A DNA stretch of 33,513 bases from assembly GCF_007829525.1 (NCBI RefSeq), contig NZ_VLJP01000006.1, positions 10,679 to 44,191 of the forward strand, in the 5' to 3' direction. Position 1 is the first letter of the stretch. Every line of letters starts with the position of its first letter. Shown here one piece after another: positions 8,364 through 16,337 of the stretch. The notes beneath the pieces were generated by a model that ran no database searches, was not told the origin of the DNA, and was given only the letters and a program-made list of their open reading frames with translations. The stretch is from Mesorhizobium sp. J18. GTDB lineage: Bacteria; Pseudomonadota; Alphaproteobacteria; Rhizobiales; Rhizobiaceae. The position numbers and the translations under genes were made by a program.

Positions 8364-9465
8364 GGGCCCGCTTCTCATCGCGGCGATCTCCGGTCGCGCG
8401 CTTGCCGCGGCAGCGCGACGCGCGGGCTATCGGCCGCTGGTCGCGGATATGTTCTGCGACAGCGATATGTTGGCTTTGGCCGAGCGCGCGATGCGAATGC
8501 CTGGCAGCCTGCAGGCCGGGATCGACGGCGATCACATCGTGAAGCGGTTGAAAGAGCTTGCCGGCAAGGAAGAACCGCTTGCCTTGGTTTACGGCTCCGG
8601 CTTCGAGAGCCAGCCGGAGCTCCTCGACGAGCTTGCGCGCCATTTTCCGCTGGCAGGCAATCGCGGAGAGGTCGTCCGCCGCGTCAAGGACCCGCAGACT
8701 TTCGCCGCGATATGCTCGAAAGCTGGCATCCCTCACCCCGAAATCCGCTGGAACGCACCGGAAGATCCGGAGAACTGGATTGCAAAGAAGGCTGGAGCGG
8801 CAGGCGGCTCCCATGTCCGGCATGCACAAAATGCGGTGGTATCGCCCGGCTCCTATTTCCAGCGCTTCATTCATGGAAGAAGCATCTCTGCTCTTTTTAT
8901 CGGTGATGGCCGCAGGGCACGGCTTGTCGGCTTCAGCCGTCAATGGTCGTCCCCCACGCCGCAGAGCCCTTATCGCTACGGGGGCGCCGTTCGCCTGCTG
9001 CGCTTCGACCGCAAGCAGGCGGCCAGAATCGGGGAGTGGCTCTCCACCCTCACCGCACACCTCGGGCTGACCGGTCTGTGCAGTGCTGATTTCATTCAGG
9101 CGGAGGACAATTTCCATCTGGTTGAAATCAACCCCAGACCCGGCGCAACGCTCGATCTGTTTGACAGCACCGAGGCGCCGCTTCTCGATGCGCATATCGA
9201 CCCTGCTGGAGGCATGGCAAGCAGGCTGCCGCGATGGTCCGGCTCCACGGCCTCGATGATCGTCTACGCATCCCGGCCGATAGAGCGATTTCCCGCCCTC
9301 GATTGGCCGGATTGGGTATCGGACAGACAATTGCCGGGTACGCGCCTGCTCGCGGGTGATCCTGTCTGCACCGCTTTCGCGCATGGCGCCAACGCCGCCG
9401 CAGCCAGACGGACGGTCAACGCGCTGGCAAAACTGATGCAATCTGACTGGGACGGAGTGCCATAA
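8341..9465 (+). CDS. ATP-grasp protein of the H4MPT cluster (COG2232 type)
   Basis: A 374-residue ATP-grasp ligase-like protein found in H4MPT gene clusters of methylotrophs and in methanogens; its reaction is not known to me. Visible features are an N-terminal glycine/alanine-rich segment (LLIAAISGRALAAAARRAGYRPL), a central SYFQRFIHGRSISALFIGDG strand pair, and the C-terminal metal and ATP motif HLVEINPRPGATLDLF near residue 265. TTG at 8341 is the only upstream initiator before the conserved N-terminus, giving a 23-base overlap with mtdB. The stop shares one base with the mch start. Ligation of an acid to an amine during H4MPT or methylofuran synthesis is inferred. Confidence 0.82.
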   Translation: MLARSPSKGPLLIAAISGRALAAAARRAGYRPLVADMFCDSDMLALAERAMRMPGSLQAGIDGDHIVKRLKELAGKEEPLALVYGSGFESQPELLDELARHFPLAGNRGEVVRRVKDPQTFAAICSKAGIPHPEIRWNAPEDPENWIAKKAGAAGGSHVRHAQNAVVSPGSYFQRFIHGRSISALFIGDGRRARLVGFSRQWSSPTPQSPYRYGGAVRLLRFDRKQAARIGEWLSTLTAHLGLTGLCSADFIQAEDNFHLVEINPRPGATLDLFDSTEAPLLDAHIDPAGGMASRLPRWSGSTASMIVYASRPIERFPALDWPDWVSDRQLPGTRLLAGDPVCTAFAHGANAAAARRTVNALAKLMQSDWDGVP

Positions 9466-10421
9466 TGAAAGATGGCTCGGCCTTTCTGAACGAGACGGCA
9501 CACCGGATAGTGGACGACATGGTCCGGGATGCGGAGCGTTTGCGCATAGCGGTAACCGAAGGTTCGCTGGGCGAGCGCCTTATCGACGCTGGCGCCAAGG
9601 TGCAGGGAAGTATCGAGGCAGGCCTCAAGATGGCAGAGGCCTCCATGGGCGGTCTGGCCGGCGTTTCAGCGGTAGTCGACAGAGCACTGTCGAAATGGCC
9701 TTTCGGTCTGGAGGTGCGCTCGTCGCAACCGGTTCTGGCCTGCCTCGGCAGCCAATATGCAGGCTGGAACCTCTCCGAGGATAAATATTTTGCCATGGGT
9801 TCCGGCCCCGCCCGCCTTCTTGCCCGGGTGGAACCTTTGTTCTCCACATTGCCCTATCGCGAGACGGCCAGTCGGTCTGTCGTCATGCTGGAGGCTTCGG
9901 CGCCACCTCCCGCTGCCATAGTCGAGAAAGTGTCGAAGGCCACGAACCTTGCACCGGAGAACCTGTCCTTTGTCTACGCTCCCACGCAAAGTCTTGCCGG
10001 TACCGTTCAAATCGTTGCGCGCGTGCTTGAGGTGGCGCTTCACAAGGCAAACGACCTCAAATTTCCGCTCGAGAACATAGTCGACGGCATCGCCTCCGCT
10101 CCCATTCCGGCGCCGCATCCTGATTTTATGACGGCCATGGGCCGAACAAATGATGCAATCATCTATGGCGGCATTGCCCAGTTTTTCGTCACCGGGCCAG
10201 CAGACGAAGCGCGCGAGCTTGCCGAAAAGATGCCGAGCCGTGCCTCCCGCGATTACGGCCAGCCCTTTGCCCAAATCTTCAAACAGTTCAACGGCGATTT
10301 TTATGCCATAGATCCATTGCTCTTCAGTCCCGCCGAAGTCATCGTTACCGCCCTCGAAACAGGCGAAACCTTTCGCAAGGGCGGGCGGGATCTCGACATG
10401 CTCGAGAAAAGCCTGGCCTGA
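9465..10421 (+). CDS. mch: Methenyl-H4MPT cyclohydrolase
   Basis: Mch hydrolyses methenyl-H4MPT to 5-formyl-H4MPT, feeding the Fhc complex. The 318-residue protein shows the family's colinear blocks: LGERLIDAGAKVQGSIEAGL, VRSSQPVLACLGSQYAGWNL, FAMGSGPARLLA, NLSFVYAPTQSLAGTVQIVARVLEVALHK, and the C-terminal YAIDPLLFSPAEV. Length is normal. It is tightly packed between two ATP-grasp genes, with a one-base overlap upstream and a short spacer downstream. Confidence 0.96.
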   Translation: MKDGSAFLNETAHRIVDDMVRDAERLRIAVTEGSLGERLIDAGAKVQGSIEAGLKMAEASMGGLAGVSAVVDRALSKWPFGLEVRSSQPVLACLGSQYAGWNLSEDKYFAMGSGPARLLARVEPLFSTLPYRETASRSVVMLEASAPPPAAIVEKVSKATNLAPENLSFVYAPTQSLAGTVQIVARVLEVALHKANDLKFPLENIVDGIASAPIPAPHPDFMTAMGRTNDAIIYGGIAQFFVTGPADEARELAEKMPSRASRDYGQPFAQIFKQFNGDFYAIDPLLFSPAEVIVTALETGETFRKGGRDLDMLEKSLA

Positions 10422-10450
10422 ACCCACCTTTCAATTTGGATATTTCCCGC

Positions 10451-11401
10451 GTGACCCGACGGATCGTCATCCTCAATAGTCAGCCAGGAAACCAGGGCGG
10501 CGCGCTTGCCGCCGCTTTTCGCCGACGTGGCTGCGAAGTCTCTACCTATCCGCTCGCCGACATTGTCTTCGACACGCAGCAGCAAAGCGGTCTGTACTTT
10601 CCGGGCTTCGGCGACGATCTGCCGGATGCGGTTCTCGTGCGCTCCGTCGGAGCAGGAACCTTCGAGGCCGTGACACGCCGGCTGGGCGTCCTCCATGCCC
10701 TGCGGAAACTGTCCGTGCCGGTATGGAATTCCGCACAGGCGATAGAGCGTTGCGTCGACAAGTCCATGACCACCTTCCTTCTCAAGCGGGCAGGATTGAC
10801 AACTCCCCCGACCTTCGCCGTCGAGGGCTTTCCTGCCGCCCAGGAGATAGCGGCAAGGGAACTGGCAAGCACACCGCTGGTGCTGAAGCCGCTCTTCGGT
10901 TCACAGGGACGTGGCATCCGGCTCGTTCGCAGCCTGGCGGACCTGCCGTCCCCCGAGGAAGTAGACGATACCTATTATCTGCAGCACTATGTTCCCCGCT
11001 CCGGTCCGCCCTTTTGCGATTATCGCATCTTCGTCTGCGCCGGCCGGATCGTTGATATGATGATCCGCCGCGGCGACAATTGGATTACCAACATCCAGAA
11101 GGGCGCCGTACCGGAGATAGTGCCGCCGGAAATGCGGCAACGCCTTGGAGAGATGGCTCTTGCCGCTGCCGCCGCCGTGGAGGCGGACTTTGCCGGCATC
11201 GATATCCTGCCCGCCATGGACGGGAGTCTTCAGGTCGTGGAGGTCAACAGCATGCCTGCCTGGTCGGGTCTGCAAACGGTCGCGCAGGCCGATATCGCCG
11301 ACACCATCGCCGAAGAAATGATGCGTTTCCTCGACGAGCGGGCAAGGCTCGCCTCGCTCTCGTTGATGCCGAGCAGCGGGGAAGTGTCTGCGGTTTCCTG
11401 A
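10451..11401 (+). CDS. RimK-type ATP-grasp ligase of the H4MPT cluster
   Basis: About 316 residues, related to RimK alpha-L-glutamate ligases, which add glutamate with ATP. The ATP-binding segments LVLKPLFGSQGRGIRLV and YYLQHYVPRSGPPFCDYRIFV, and the metal-binding end LQVVEVNSMPAWSGLQ, are clear. GTG at 10451 is chosen because it directly precedes the conserved RRIVILNSQPGNQGG; TTG at 10436 is an alternative, and neither has a strong ribosome site. It lies between mch and the CitG-like gene. Bacterial methylofuran is known to carry a long polyglutamate tail, so a role in adding glutamate to that cofactor is a reasonable but unproven inference. Confidence 0.85.
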   Translation: MTRRIVILNSQPGNQGGALAAAFRRRGCEVSTYPLADIVFDTQQQSGLYFPGFGDDLPDAVLVRSVGAGTFEAVTRRLGVLHALRKLSVPVWNSAQAIERCVDKSMTTFLLKRAGLTTPPTFAVEGFPAAQEIAARELASTPLVLKPLFGSQGRGIRLVRSLADLPSPEEVDDTYYLQHYVPRSGPPFCDYRIFVCAGRIVDMMIRRGDNWITNIQKGAVPEIVPPEMRQRLGEMALAAAAAVEADFAGIDILPAMDGSLQVVEVNSMPAWSGLQTVAQADIADTIAEEMMRFLDERARLASLSLMPSSGEVSAVS

Positions 11402-11404
11402 GTC

Positions 11405-12247
11405 ATGCTTTCGCGGGAGGCGATCCAAGACGCCTATGTTGCAGCCTGCCGGGCCGAAATCGATGCTCTGAAGCCCGGCAATGTCCACCGCTTCGCCGAT
11501 GGCCATCGCATGACTGTCGATGAATTCCTGATCAGTGCGCATGTCTCGGCTCCGCTATTAAGCGATCCGAAGCTTTCGACCGGCCGCAGGATCCTGGAAG
11601 CCGTCCGGGCGACGCGCGATGCGGTCAAAACCAATACCAATCTGGGTATCATCTTGTTGTGCGCTCCCCTCGCCCGTGCCGCGGAGCTTGATCTGGAGCA
11701 GCGGTCCGCCGTTGCACAGGTGTTGGCCTCCATGGACCTCGAGGATACAAAGGCAGCTTTCAAGGCGATCGTGCTTGCCTCGCCCGGCGGGCTTGGCTCC
11801 GCTCCCTCCCATGATGTGCGGGAGGAACCGCAAATTTCCCTGGTGCAGGCGATGCGGGAGGCCGCCGACCGGGACATGATAGCCCGTCAATATGCCACGG
11901 ACTTTCGCGAAGTCTTCGAAACGGGCGTGGCCACGCTTCAGGCGGCGCAAAACCGCGGTGAAGGCGGTATGTGGCCGACCGTTTTTGCTTATCTCGCTTT
12001 CCTCTCAACCTTCCCGGACAGTCATATTGCCCGCAAGCATGGCCTTCGGGCGGCGGAGAAGGTCAGGAGCGAAGCACAGTCGCTGATGGCGCAACTGACC
12101 GGGATAGAGGAGGAAGCGGGGAAGATCCGCAAGCTGCTCGAATTTGACACCAGGCTGAAGGCAGAAGAACTCAACCCCGGCACTTCCGCGGACCTCACCG
12201 TCGCCAGCCTTTTCGCACACAATCTAAGCTGCAACTTGCATAATTGA
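11405..12247 (+). CDS. CitG-like (triphosphoribosyl-dephospho-CoA synthase family) protein
   Basis: A 280-residue member of the CitG family, whose characterised members make the triphosphoribosyl-dephospho-CoA precursor of the citrate lyase prosthetic group. Conserved blocks are ALKPGNVHRFADGHRM, TNTNLGIILLCAPL, SPGGLGSAPSHDV and the C-terminal NPGTSADLTVASLF. No citrate or malonate lyase gene is present, and homologues sit in other H4MPT clusters. The substrate is therefore probably a C1 cofactor intermediate rather than dephospho-CoA; this is inference. It starts three bases after the RimK-like stop and is the last gene before the fae leader. Confidence 0.85.
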   Translation: MLSREAIQDAYVAACRAEIDALKPGNVHRFADGHRMTVDEFLISAHVSAPLLSDPKLSTGRRILEAVRATRDAVKTNTNLGIILLCAPLARAAELDLEQRSAVAQVLASMDLEDTKAAFKAIVLASPGGLGSAPSHDVREEPQISLVQAMREAADRDMIARQYATDFREVFETGVATLQAAQNRGEGGMWPTVFAYLAFLSTFPDSHIARKHGLRAAEKVRSEAQSLMAQLTGIEEEAGKIRKLLEFDTRLKAEELNPGTSADLTVASLFAHNLSCNLHN

Positions 12248-12404
12248 AGCGTTGATGTTTCAATTTACCGGCGGAATGTAATCCGTGACTATCTAGCCAA
12301 CCGGTCCGGGGACCCCGGATGCTGCCAACAAGGATAGTCGTCCACTGGGTGTCGACCTGGGGCGGCATCCTTGGGCAATAGAACCATGTCTTGGAGGAAC
12401 TGGT
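12248..12404 (+). promoter_or_regulatory. Structured leader and probable promoter of fae
   Basis: TTGATG (12252-12257) and TGTAAT (12277-12282), 19 bases apart, could form a promoter with transcription starting near 12288. The following leader can form three stems. GACTATC (12287-12293) pairs with GATAGTC (12333-12339). TCCGGGG (12305-12311) and CCCCGGA (12313-12319) make a compact hairpin. GGATGCTGCC (12317-12326) pairs with GGCGGCATCC (12361-12370) over ten pairs with one G-U. The third stem excludes the second and crosses the first. GGAGGAA (12393-12399) is the fae ribosome site. The pairings are exact in the sequence; a regulatory role is inferred. Confidence 0.45.
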
Positions 12405-12917
12405 ATGGCAAAAATCACGAAAGTAATGGTTGGCGAATCACTCGTTGGAGATGGCAACGAGGTCGCTCATATCGACCTCATCATTGGCCCTCGCGGAAGC
12501 CCGGTGGAGGCGGCATTCTGCAACGCTCTTACGAACAACAAGGATGGCTTCACGACTCTTTTGGCCGTGATCGCGCCCAACATGCCCTGCAAACCGAACA
12601 CGGTGCTCTTCAACAAGGTCACCATCAAGGGCGCCAAACAGGCAGTCCAGATGTTCGGGCCGGCGCAGTTTGCGGTCGCAAAAGCGGTCCAGGATTCGGT
12701 GGCGGAAGGTATCATCCCGGCAGAAGAAGCGGACGATCTCTTCATCTGCGTTGGCGTCTTCATCCACTGGGAGGCGGAGGACGACGCCAAGATCCAGGAC
12801 TACAACTATCGTGCAACCAAGGAAGCGATCGAGAGAGCCGTTACCGGCAAACCGACCGCAGCCGAGGTTACGGAGAAGCGTGACACCGTCTCGCACCCCT
12901 TCGGTGCGGCGGCTTAG
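12405..12917 (+). CDS. fae: Formaldehyde-activating enzyme
   Basis: Fae catalyses condensation of formaldehyde with H4MPT to methylene-H4MPT, the entry step of the pathway and usually one of the most abundant proteins in H4MPT methylotrophs. The 170-residue sequence is nearly textbook: [23 protein letters not shown] with the catalytic histidine near 22, [46 protein letters not shown], and [18 protein letters not shown] strong GGAGGAA precedes the ATG. The 157-base gap upstream suggests its own promoter in addition to read-through from the mptG unit. Confidence 0.98.
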   Translation: MAKITKVMVGESLVGDGNEVAHIDLIIGPRGSPVEAAFCNALTNNKDGFTTLLAVIAPNMPCKPNTVLFNKVTIKGAKQAVQMFGPAQFAVAKAVQDSVAEGIIPAEEADDLFICVGVFIHWEAEDDAKIQDYNYRATKEAIERAVTGKPTAAEVTEKRDTVSHPFGAAA

Positions 12918-12943
12918 ACACGAGACAACCTCGCACAGAGCAA

Positions 12944-12965
12944 GCCGCCTGACAATTCGGGCGGC
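12944..12965 (+). terminator. Possible hairpin after fae
   Basis: GCCGCC (12944-12949) and GGCGGC (12960-12965) are perfect complements around a ten-base spacer, 26 bases after the fae stop and between two convergent genes. No T-run follows on either strand, so it is not a standard intrinsic terminator. It could be a 3' stabilising hairpin. Confidence 0.25.
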
Positions 12966-13029
12966 CTGTTGCGCCGGTTGAAGGATCTTCTGGGTCTCTA
13001 GGCTCGACGGCTGGATTAGAAAGCCAAAG

Positions 13030-13761
13030 CTAAGCTGGCGCACTGTTTTCAAGCGCAGGCTCAAGGTGGTCTAGTTCGTCCAGCTGTCGGGAATTCAGCG
13101 CGCCTTGATGCAACGCGGTCGCCATCAGTGCGCCGGCAATGCCGAATTGTGCGAGTTGGCGGATGTCCTGTTCATCGCGGATGCCGCCGGCCGCAATAAT
13201 GGTGCGGTTTCCGGCTCGCGATTTGATCTCCTGCAATCTGGCGAAATCCGGACCGGTGCCCGATCCGACCTTTGCGAGCGTCATCACGATGACGGTTTGC
13301 GGCCAGAGTTCCGGCTGGCCAAGAAGAGCAGCCGGACCTCGGAACCCGTCGGCAAAAAAGTCGAGCGACAGGATAAGCCTTGGATGGTCCAGAAGGGTGC
13401 GCAGGAGCGCGTCGTCTTGCTGGGATTCCGTACCAAGCACCGGCCGGACTGGCGGTCCTTCGATGGCCGCGACTACATCCTTCTCATTGGCGAAACCGGC
13501 ATCGAGCCACAATTCCCGGATTTTGGGCATGGCCGAGAGCCGTTGAAGCGGATCTGCGTTTGGCTGCCCCCCTTCGATCGCATCGAGATCGGCGATATAG
13601 AAGGCTGGGAACGGATGGAGGGTGTGTAATCCGCCTGCAACGGAAACGGGGTCGGCATCGGGGCTGAGAGGCGTGGAGATCGACCGGTAAGTCTCGCGCC
13701 GTCCTCCTTCGGCCCGCACGACTTGTCCATTCTTCAGATCCAGCACCGGGATGATTTGCAC
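13030..13761 (-). CDS. HisA/HisF-like TIM-barrel protein of the H4MPT cluster
   Basis: A 243-residue TIM barrel resembling HisA: N-terminal IIPVLDLKNGQVVRAEGG with the first phosphate-site aspartate, YIADLDAIEGGQPN in the middle, and TIIAAGGIRDEQDIRQL plus GALMATALHQGAL near the C-terminus. It belongs to the HisA/F-related group present in methanogens and H4MPT methylotrophs rather than to histidine biosynthesis, since no his genes are nearby. Its reaction is unknown to me. GTG at 13761 is preceded by AGGAGAGG on the minus strand. It is divergent from the mfnF-like gene by 47 bases and convergent with fae. Confidence 0.85.
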   Translation of the reverse strand: MQIIPVLDLKNGQVVRAEGGRRETYRSISTPLSPDADPVSVAGGLHTLHPFPAFYIADLDAIEGGQPNADPLQRLSAMPKIRELWLDAGFANEKDVVAAIEGPPVRPVLGTESQQDDALLRTLLDHPRLILSLDFFADGFRGPAALLGQPELWPQTVIVMTLAKVGSGTGPDFARLQEIKSRAGNRTIIAAGGIRDEQDIRQLAQFGIAGALMATALHQGALNSRQLDELDHLEPALENSAPA

Positions 13762-13808
13762 CAGCCTCTCCTCTTGCCTGCGTTAGATTTTCCATGAAAG
13801 CGTGACCA

Positions 13809-14855
13809 GTGGCAAAACGAAAGAACATTATCGCCGGCTTCGATATAGGCGGCGCGCATCTGAAGGTGGCAAGGGTCGAAAACGGCAAAGTCGTCGGCGC
13901 GACGACCATCGGCGCCCCGCTTTGGCAGGGCCTTCATTCGCTGGATACTGCTTTTAAGCAGGCCGCTTCTGTGTACGCCGATGCGGAACTTTGCGCCTTC
14001 ACCATGACAGGAGAGCTCTCCGAAGCCTTCTCATCGCGGGAAGCAGGCGTGGCGTCCTTGCTGCGCTATATTGCAGAGCGCTTTCCTGCCGCGAAGAAAT
14101 GCGTCTACACGACGCGCTCGGGCCTCGTGACGGTCGAACGGGCCGCTTCTGTTCCGGCTGAAGTGGCTTCCGCCAATTGGCATGCGACGGCCACGCTCGT
14201 CGGCAGATTGGCAGGCGGTGCCCTGTTCGTCGATATGGGATCGACCACGACGGATATCATCGCCGTCAATTCAGGGACAGTGGTCAACGAAGGCTTTACC
14301 GACGCCGAACGTCTGGGCACAGGGGAGTTGGTCTATGCCGGCTTCGTCCGTTCCTTCCCCTTCGCCTTCACCTCACGCGCGCCGGTGAACGGCCGCTTCA
14401 CGCCGCTGATGAACGAGTATTTCGCCACCATGGCGGATGTCCACCGTATCCTGGGAGTTCTTCAGGAGAAGGACGACCAGCATAGGACCGCCGACAACAA
14501 GGAGAAGAGCCTACCCGCCTCCATCACGCGGCTGGCGCGCATCGTCGGGCGCGATGCCGGCGATTTGTCGGAAAGCGAATGGCGCCACATCGCCGAATGG
14601 TTCAGCGAGCAGCAGCTTCGAGACCTGCACGACGCTTCTTTCCTTGTCTCACTGAGGGTTGCGAAAGACGCCCCGGTCGTCGGCGCAGGGATCGGCCGTT
14701 GGCAGATTGCTCGCCTTGCCGAGCGACTTCGCCGCCGCTTCATCGATCTGGCCGAAATTATTCCTGCCACCGACGCGGCGCGCATCGCCGCCAGCGATGC
14801 GGCTCCTGCCGCCGCGGTCGCGCTGCTCGCGTCTTCCCTCTTCGGCGATGAGTAG
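13809..14855 (+). CDS. mfnF: MfnF-like hydantoinase/oxoprolinase-fold protein (methylofuran synthesis)
   Basis: A 348-residue protein of the 'H4MPT-linked C1 transfer pathway' hydantoinase/oxoprolinase-like family. Its archaeal relative MfnF joins the aminomethylfuran diphosphate to gamma-glutamyl-tyramine in methanofuran synthesis. ASKHA-type phosphate loops are visible: IIAGFDIGGAHLKVARVENG at the N-terminus and GALFVDMGSTTTDIIAV near 135-155. CAFTMTGELSEAFSSREAGV and the C-terminal PVVGAGIGRWQIARLAERL are also family-like. The start is GTG at 13809. The bacterial enzyme would make methylofuran, the prosthetic cofactor of FhcABCD. Family assignment is firm; transfer of the archaeal reaction is inference. 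Confidence 0.8.
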   Translation: MAKRKNIIAGFDIGGAHLKVARVENGKVVGATTIGAPLWQGLHSLDTAFKQAASVYADAELCAFTMTGELSEAFSSREAGVASLLRYIAERFPAAKKCVYTTRSGLVTVERAASVPAEVASANWHATATLVGRLAGGALFVDMGSTTTDIIAVNSGTVVNEGFTDAERLGTGELVYAGFVRSFPFAFTSRAPVNGRFTPLMNEYFATMADVHRILGVLQEKDDQHRTADNKEKSLPASITRLARIVGRDAGDLSESEWRHIAEWFSEQQLRDLHDASFLVSLRVAKDAPVVGAGIGRWQIARLAERLRRRFIDLAEIIPATDAARIAASDAAPAAAVALLASSLFGDE

Positions 14856-14859
14856 GCCC

Positions 14860-15582
14860 TTATTCGGCAGCCTCCATGCTGCCGCCGAGGAAAAGCTGGC
14901 CGACGCGCGGATCGTTCAGCAGCTTGTCGGCTCTGTCGTGCATGCGCGCCTGTCCAAGCTCCAGCACAATGCCGAAATCCGACATGGCCAGCGCGCTCCT
15001 GGCATTCTGCTCGACCATCAGGACAGTCACGCCATTGTCGCGCAGACGGATCAGTGTCTGGAACACCTCCTGCACGAGGTTCGGCGACAGGCCGATGGAT
15101 GGTTCGTCGATCAGGATAAGCTTCGGGTCGAGCAGCAGGGCGCGGGCGATCTCGAGCTGCTTCTGCTGGCCACCGGAAAGGGCGATGGCCGGTTCGTTCC
15201 GCTTCTCGCGAAGGATGGGGAATTGGTCCATCACTTCGTCTATCCGCCGCTTCACCGTGCTCTGATCCTTGGCGGTGATGCCACCAAGTTCCAGGTTGTG
15301 GTAAACGGAAAGCTGCGGCACGACATTGCGCCCCTGCGGCACGTAGGTGACGCCATGGGCGATCATCTCGGACGGCCTGGAGCGGGTTACATCCTTGCCT
15401 TCGAGCAGGACCTCTCCCGAATGGATGCTGAGGAGGCCGAAGATCGCCTTGAATACGGTCGACTTGCCGGCGCCGTTGGGACCGATCAGCGTGGTGATGG
15501 TGGCGCGGTCGATCTTGAAGGAGACCCCGTTCAGGATCGTCATCTTTCCGTAACCGCCGTAAAGATCCTTGAGTTCGAGCAC
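14860..15582 (-). CDS. livF: Branched-chain amino acid-type ABC transporter ATPase, LivF-like
   Basis: A 240-residue cytoplasmic ATPase of a HAAT-type importer. Walker A GPNGAGKST lies near 34-42, the Q-loop region is YVPQGRNVVPQLSVYHNLELG, the signature is LSGGQQKQLEIARALL, and Walker B is LILIDEPSIGLSP. The short form with NVVPQLSV is typical of LivF rather than LivG. It is the last gene of the leftward unit and starts two bases after the livG-like stop. Its stop is four bases from the mfnF-like stop, so the two gene groups meet tail to tail. The name gives the family position; the substrate need not be leucine or isoleucine. Confidence 0.9.
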   Translation of the reverse strand: MLELKDLYGGYGKMTILNGVSFKIDRATITTLIGPNGAGKSTVFKAIFGLLSIHSGEVLLEGKDVTRSRPSEMIAHGVTYVPQGRNVVPQLSVYHNLELGGITAKDQSTVKRRIDEVMDQFPILREKRNEPAIALSGGQQKQLEIARALLLDPKLILIDEPSIGLSPNLVQEVFQTLIRLRDNGVTVLMVEQNARSALAMSDFGIVLELGQARMHDRADKLLNDPRVGQLFLGGSMEAAE

Positions 15583-15584
15583 GG

Positions 15585-16337
15585 TCAGCCTCCCAGATAG
15601 GCTTCGATGACTTGGCTGTTGCGGCGGATCTCCTCCGGCTTGCCCTCGGCGATGATCGCTCCGTCGGCCAGCACGAGGACGCGCGTGCAGAGCGACATGA
15701 CGAATTCCATATTGTGCTCGATGACCACGAAAGTGGTGCCGCGCTCCGCGTTGAAAGCCTTCAGCCGCTCCTTCAGGCTGGCGAGCATGGTGAGGTTGAC
15801 GCCGCCCGCCGGTTCGTCCAGCAGCACCAGGCTCGGACCGGCCATGAAGGCCATGGCAGCGTCGAGCAGTTTCTGCTGGCCGTAGGAGAGCGAGCCCGCC
15901 AGTTCGTCACGCAGATGGCCAAGACGGAAGAATTCGATCAGCCTTTCCGCTTCCTCCGTCAGGCCGGCATCCGGCGGGCCGAAAAGGCGCGTCAGCATAT
16001 TGCCGTGATGCTCCTGGCCTGCCAGGATGATGTTGTCGAGCACCGTCATCTGCGGAAACACCTGCAGCATCTGGAAGGTGCGCCCCACCCCCAGCTTGTT
16101 CAGGTCGCAGGCGCGCATGCCCGCCACCTGTTTGCCGTTGACGCTCACCTGGCCGCTGTCCGGTCGCAACTGCCCCAGAATGCAGTTGAAAAGGGTGGAC
16201 TTGCCACTGCCGTTCGGGCCGATGAGCCCGAGGATCTCGCCGGCACCAACATCGAAGCTCACATCGCGCACGGCATGAATGCCGCCGAAGGACTTGCAGA
16301 TGTTGCGGACGCTGAGAACGGGAGTGGCTGCGTTCAT
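15585..16337 (-). CDS. livG: Branched-chain amino acid-type ABC transporter ATPase, LivG-like
   Basis: The second ATPase of the importer, 250 residues. The start is the ATG at 16337, which overlaps the livM-like stop by four bases; the frame stays open further upstream but reads antisense-like sequence. Walker A GPNGSGKST lies near 39-47. The LivG-specific linker GRTFQMLQVFPQMTVLDNIILAGQ is followed by the signature LSYGQQKLLDAAMAF and Walker B LVLLDEPAGGVN. The protein ends with EEIRRNSQVIEAYLGG, the usual LivG C-terminus. Confidence 0.9.
   Translation of the reverse strand: MNAATPVLSVRNICKSFGGIHAVRDVSFDVGAGEILGLIGPNGSGKSTLFNCILGQLRPDSGQVSVNGKQVAGMRACDLNKLGVGRTFQMLQVFPQMTVLDNIILAGQEHHGNMLTRLFGPPDAGLTEEAERLIEFFRLGHLRDELAGSLSYGQQKLLDAAMAFMAGPSLVLLDEPAGGVNLTMLASLKERLKAFNAERGTTFVVIEHNMEFVMSLCTRVLVLADGAIIAEGKPEEIRRNSQVIEAYLGG

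Noticed and set aside
11405-12247. Citrate lyase prosthetic-group synthesis
   Set aside because: No lyase subunits or citC/citX-type genes nearby; placement inside the H4MPT unit argues for another role.
12944-12965. Canonical intrinsic terminator after fae
   Set aside because: The stem is perfect but no T-run follows on either strand; kept only as a low-confidence hairpin.
13030-13761. Histidine biosynthesis HisA
   Set aside because: No other his genes nearby, and the sequence and setting match the HisA/F-related group of C1 clusters.
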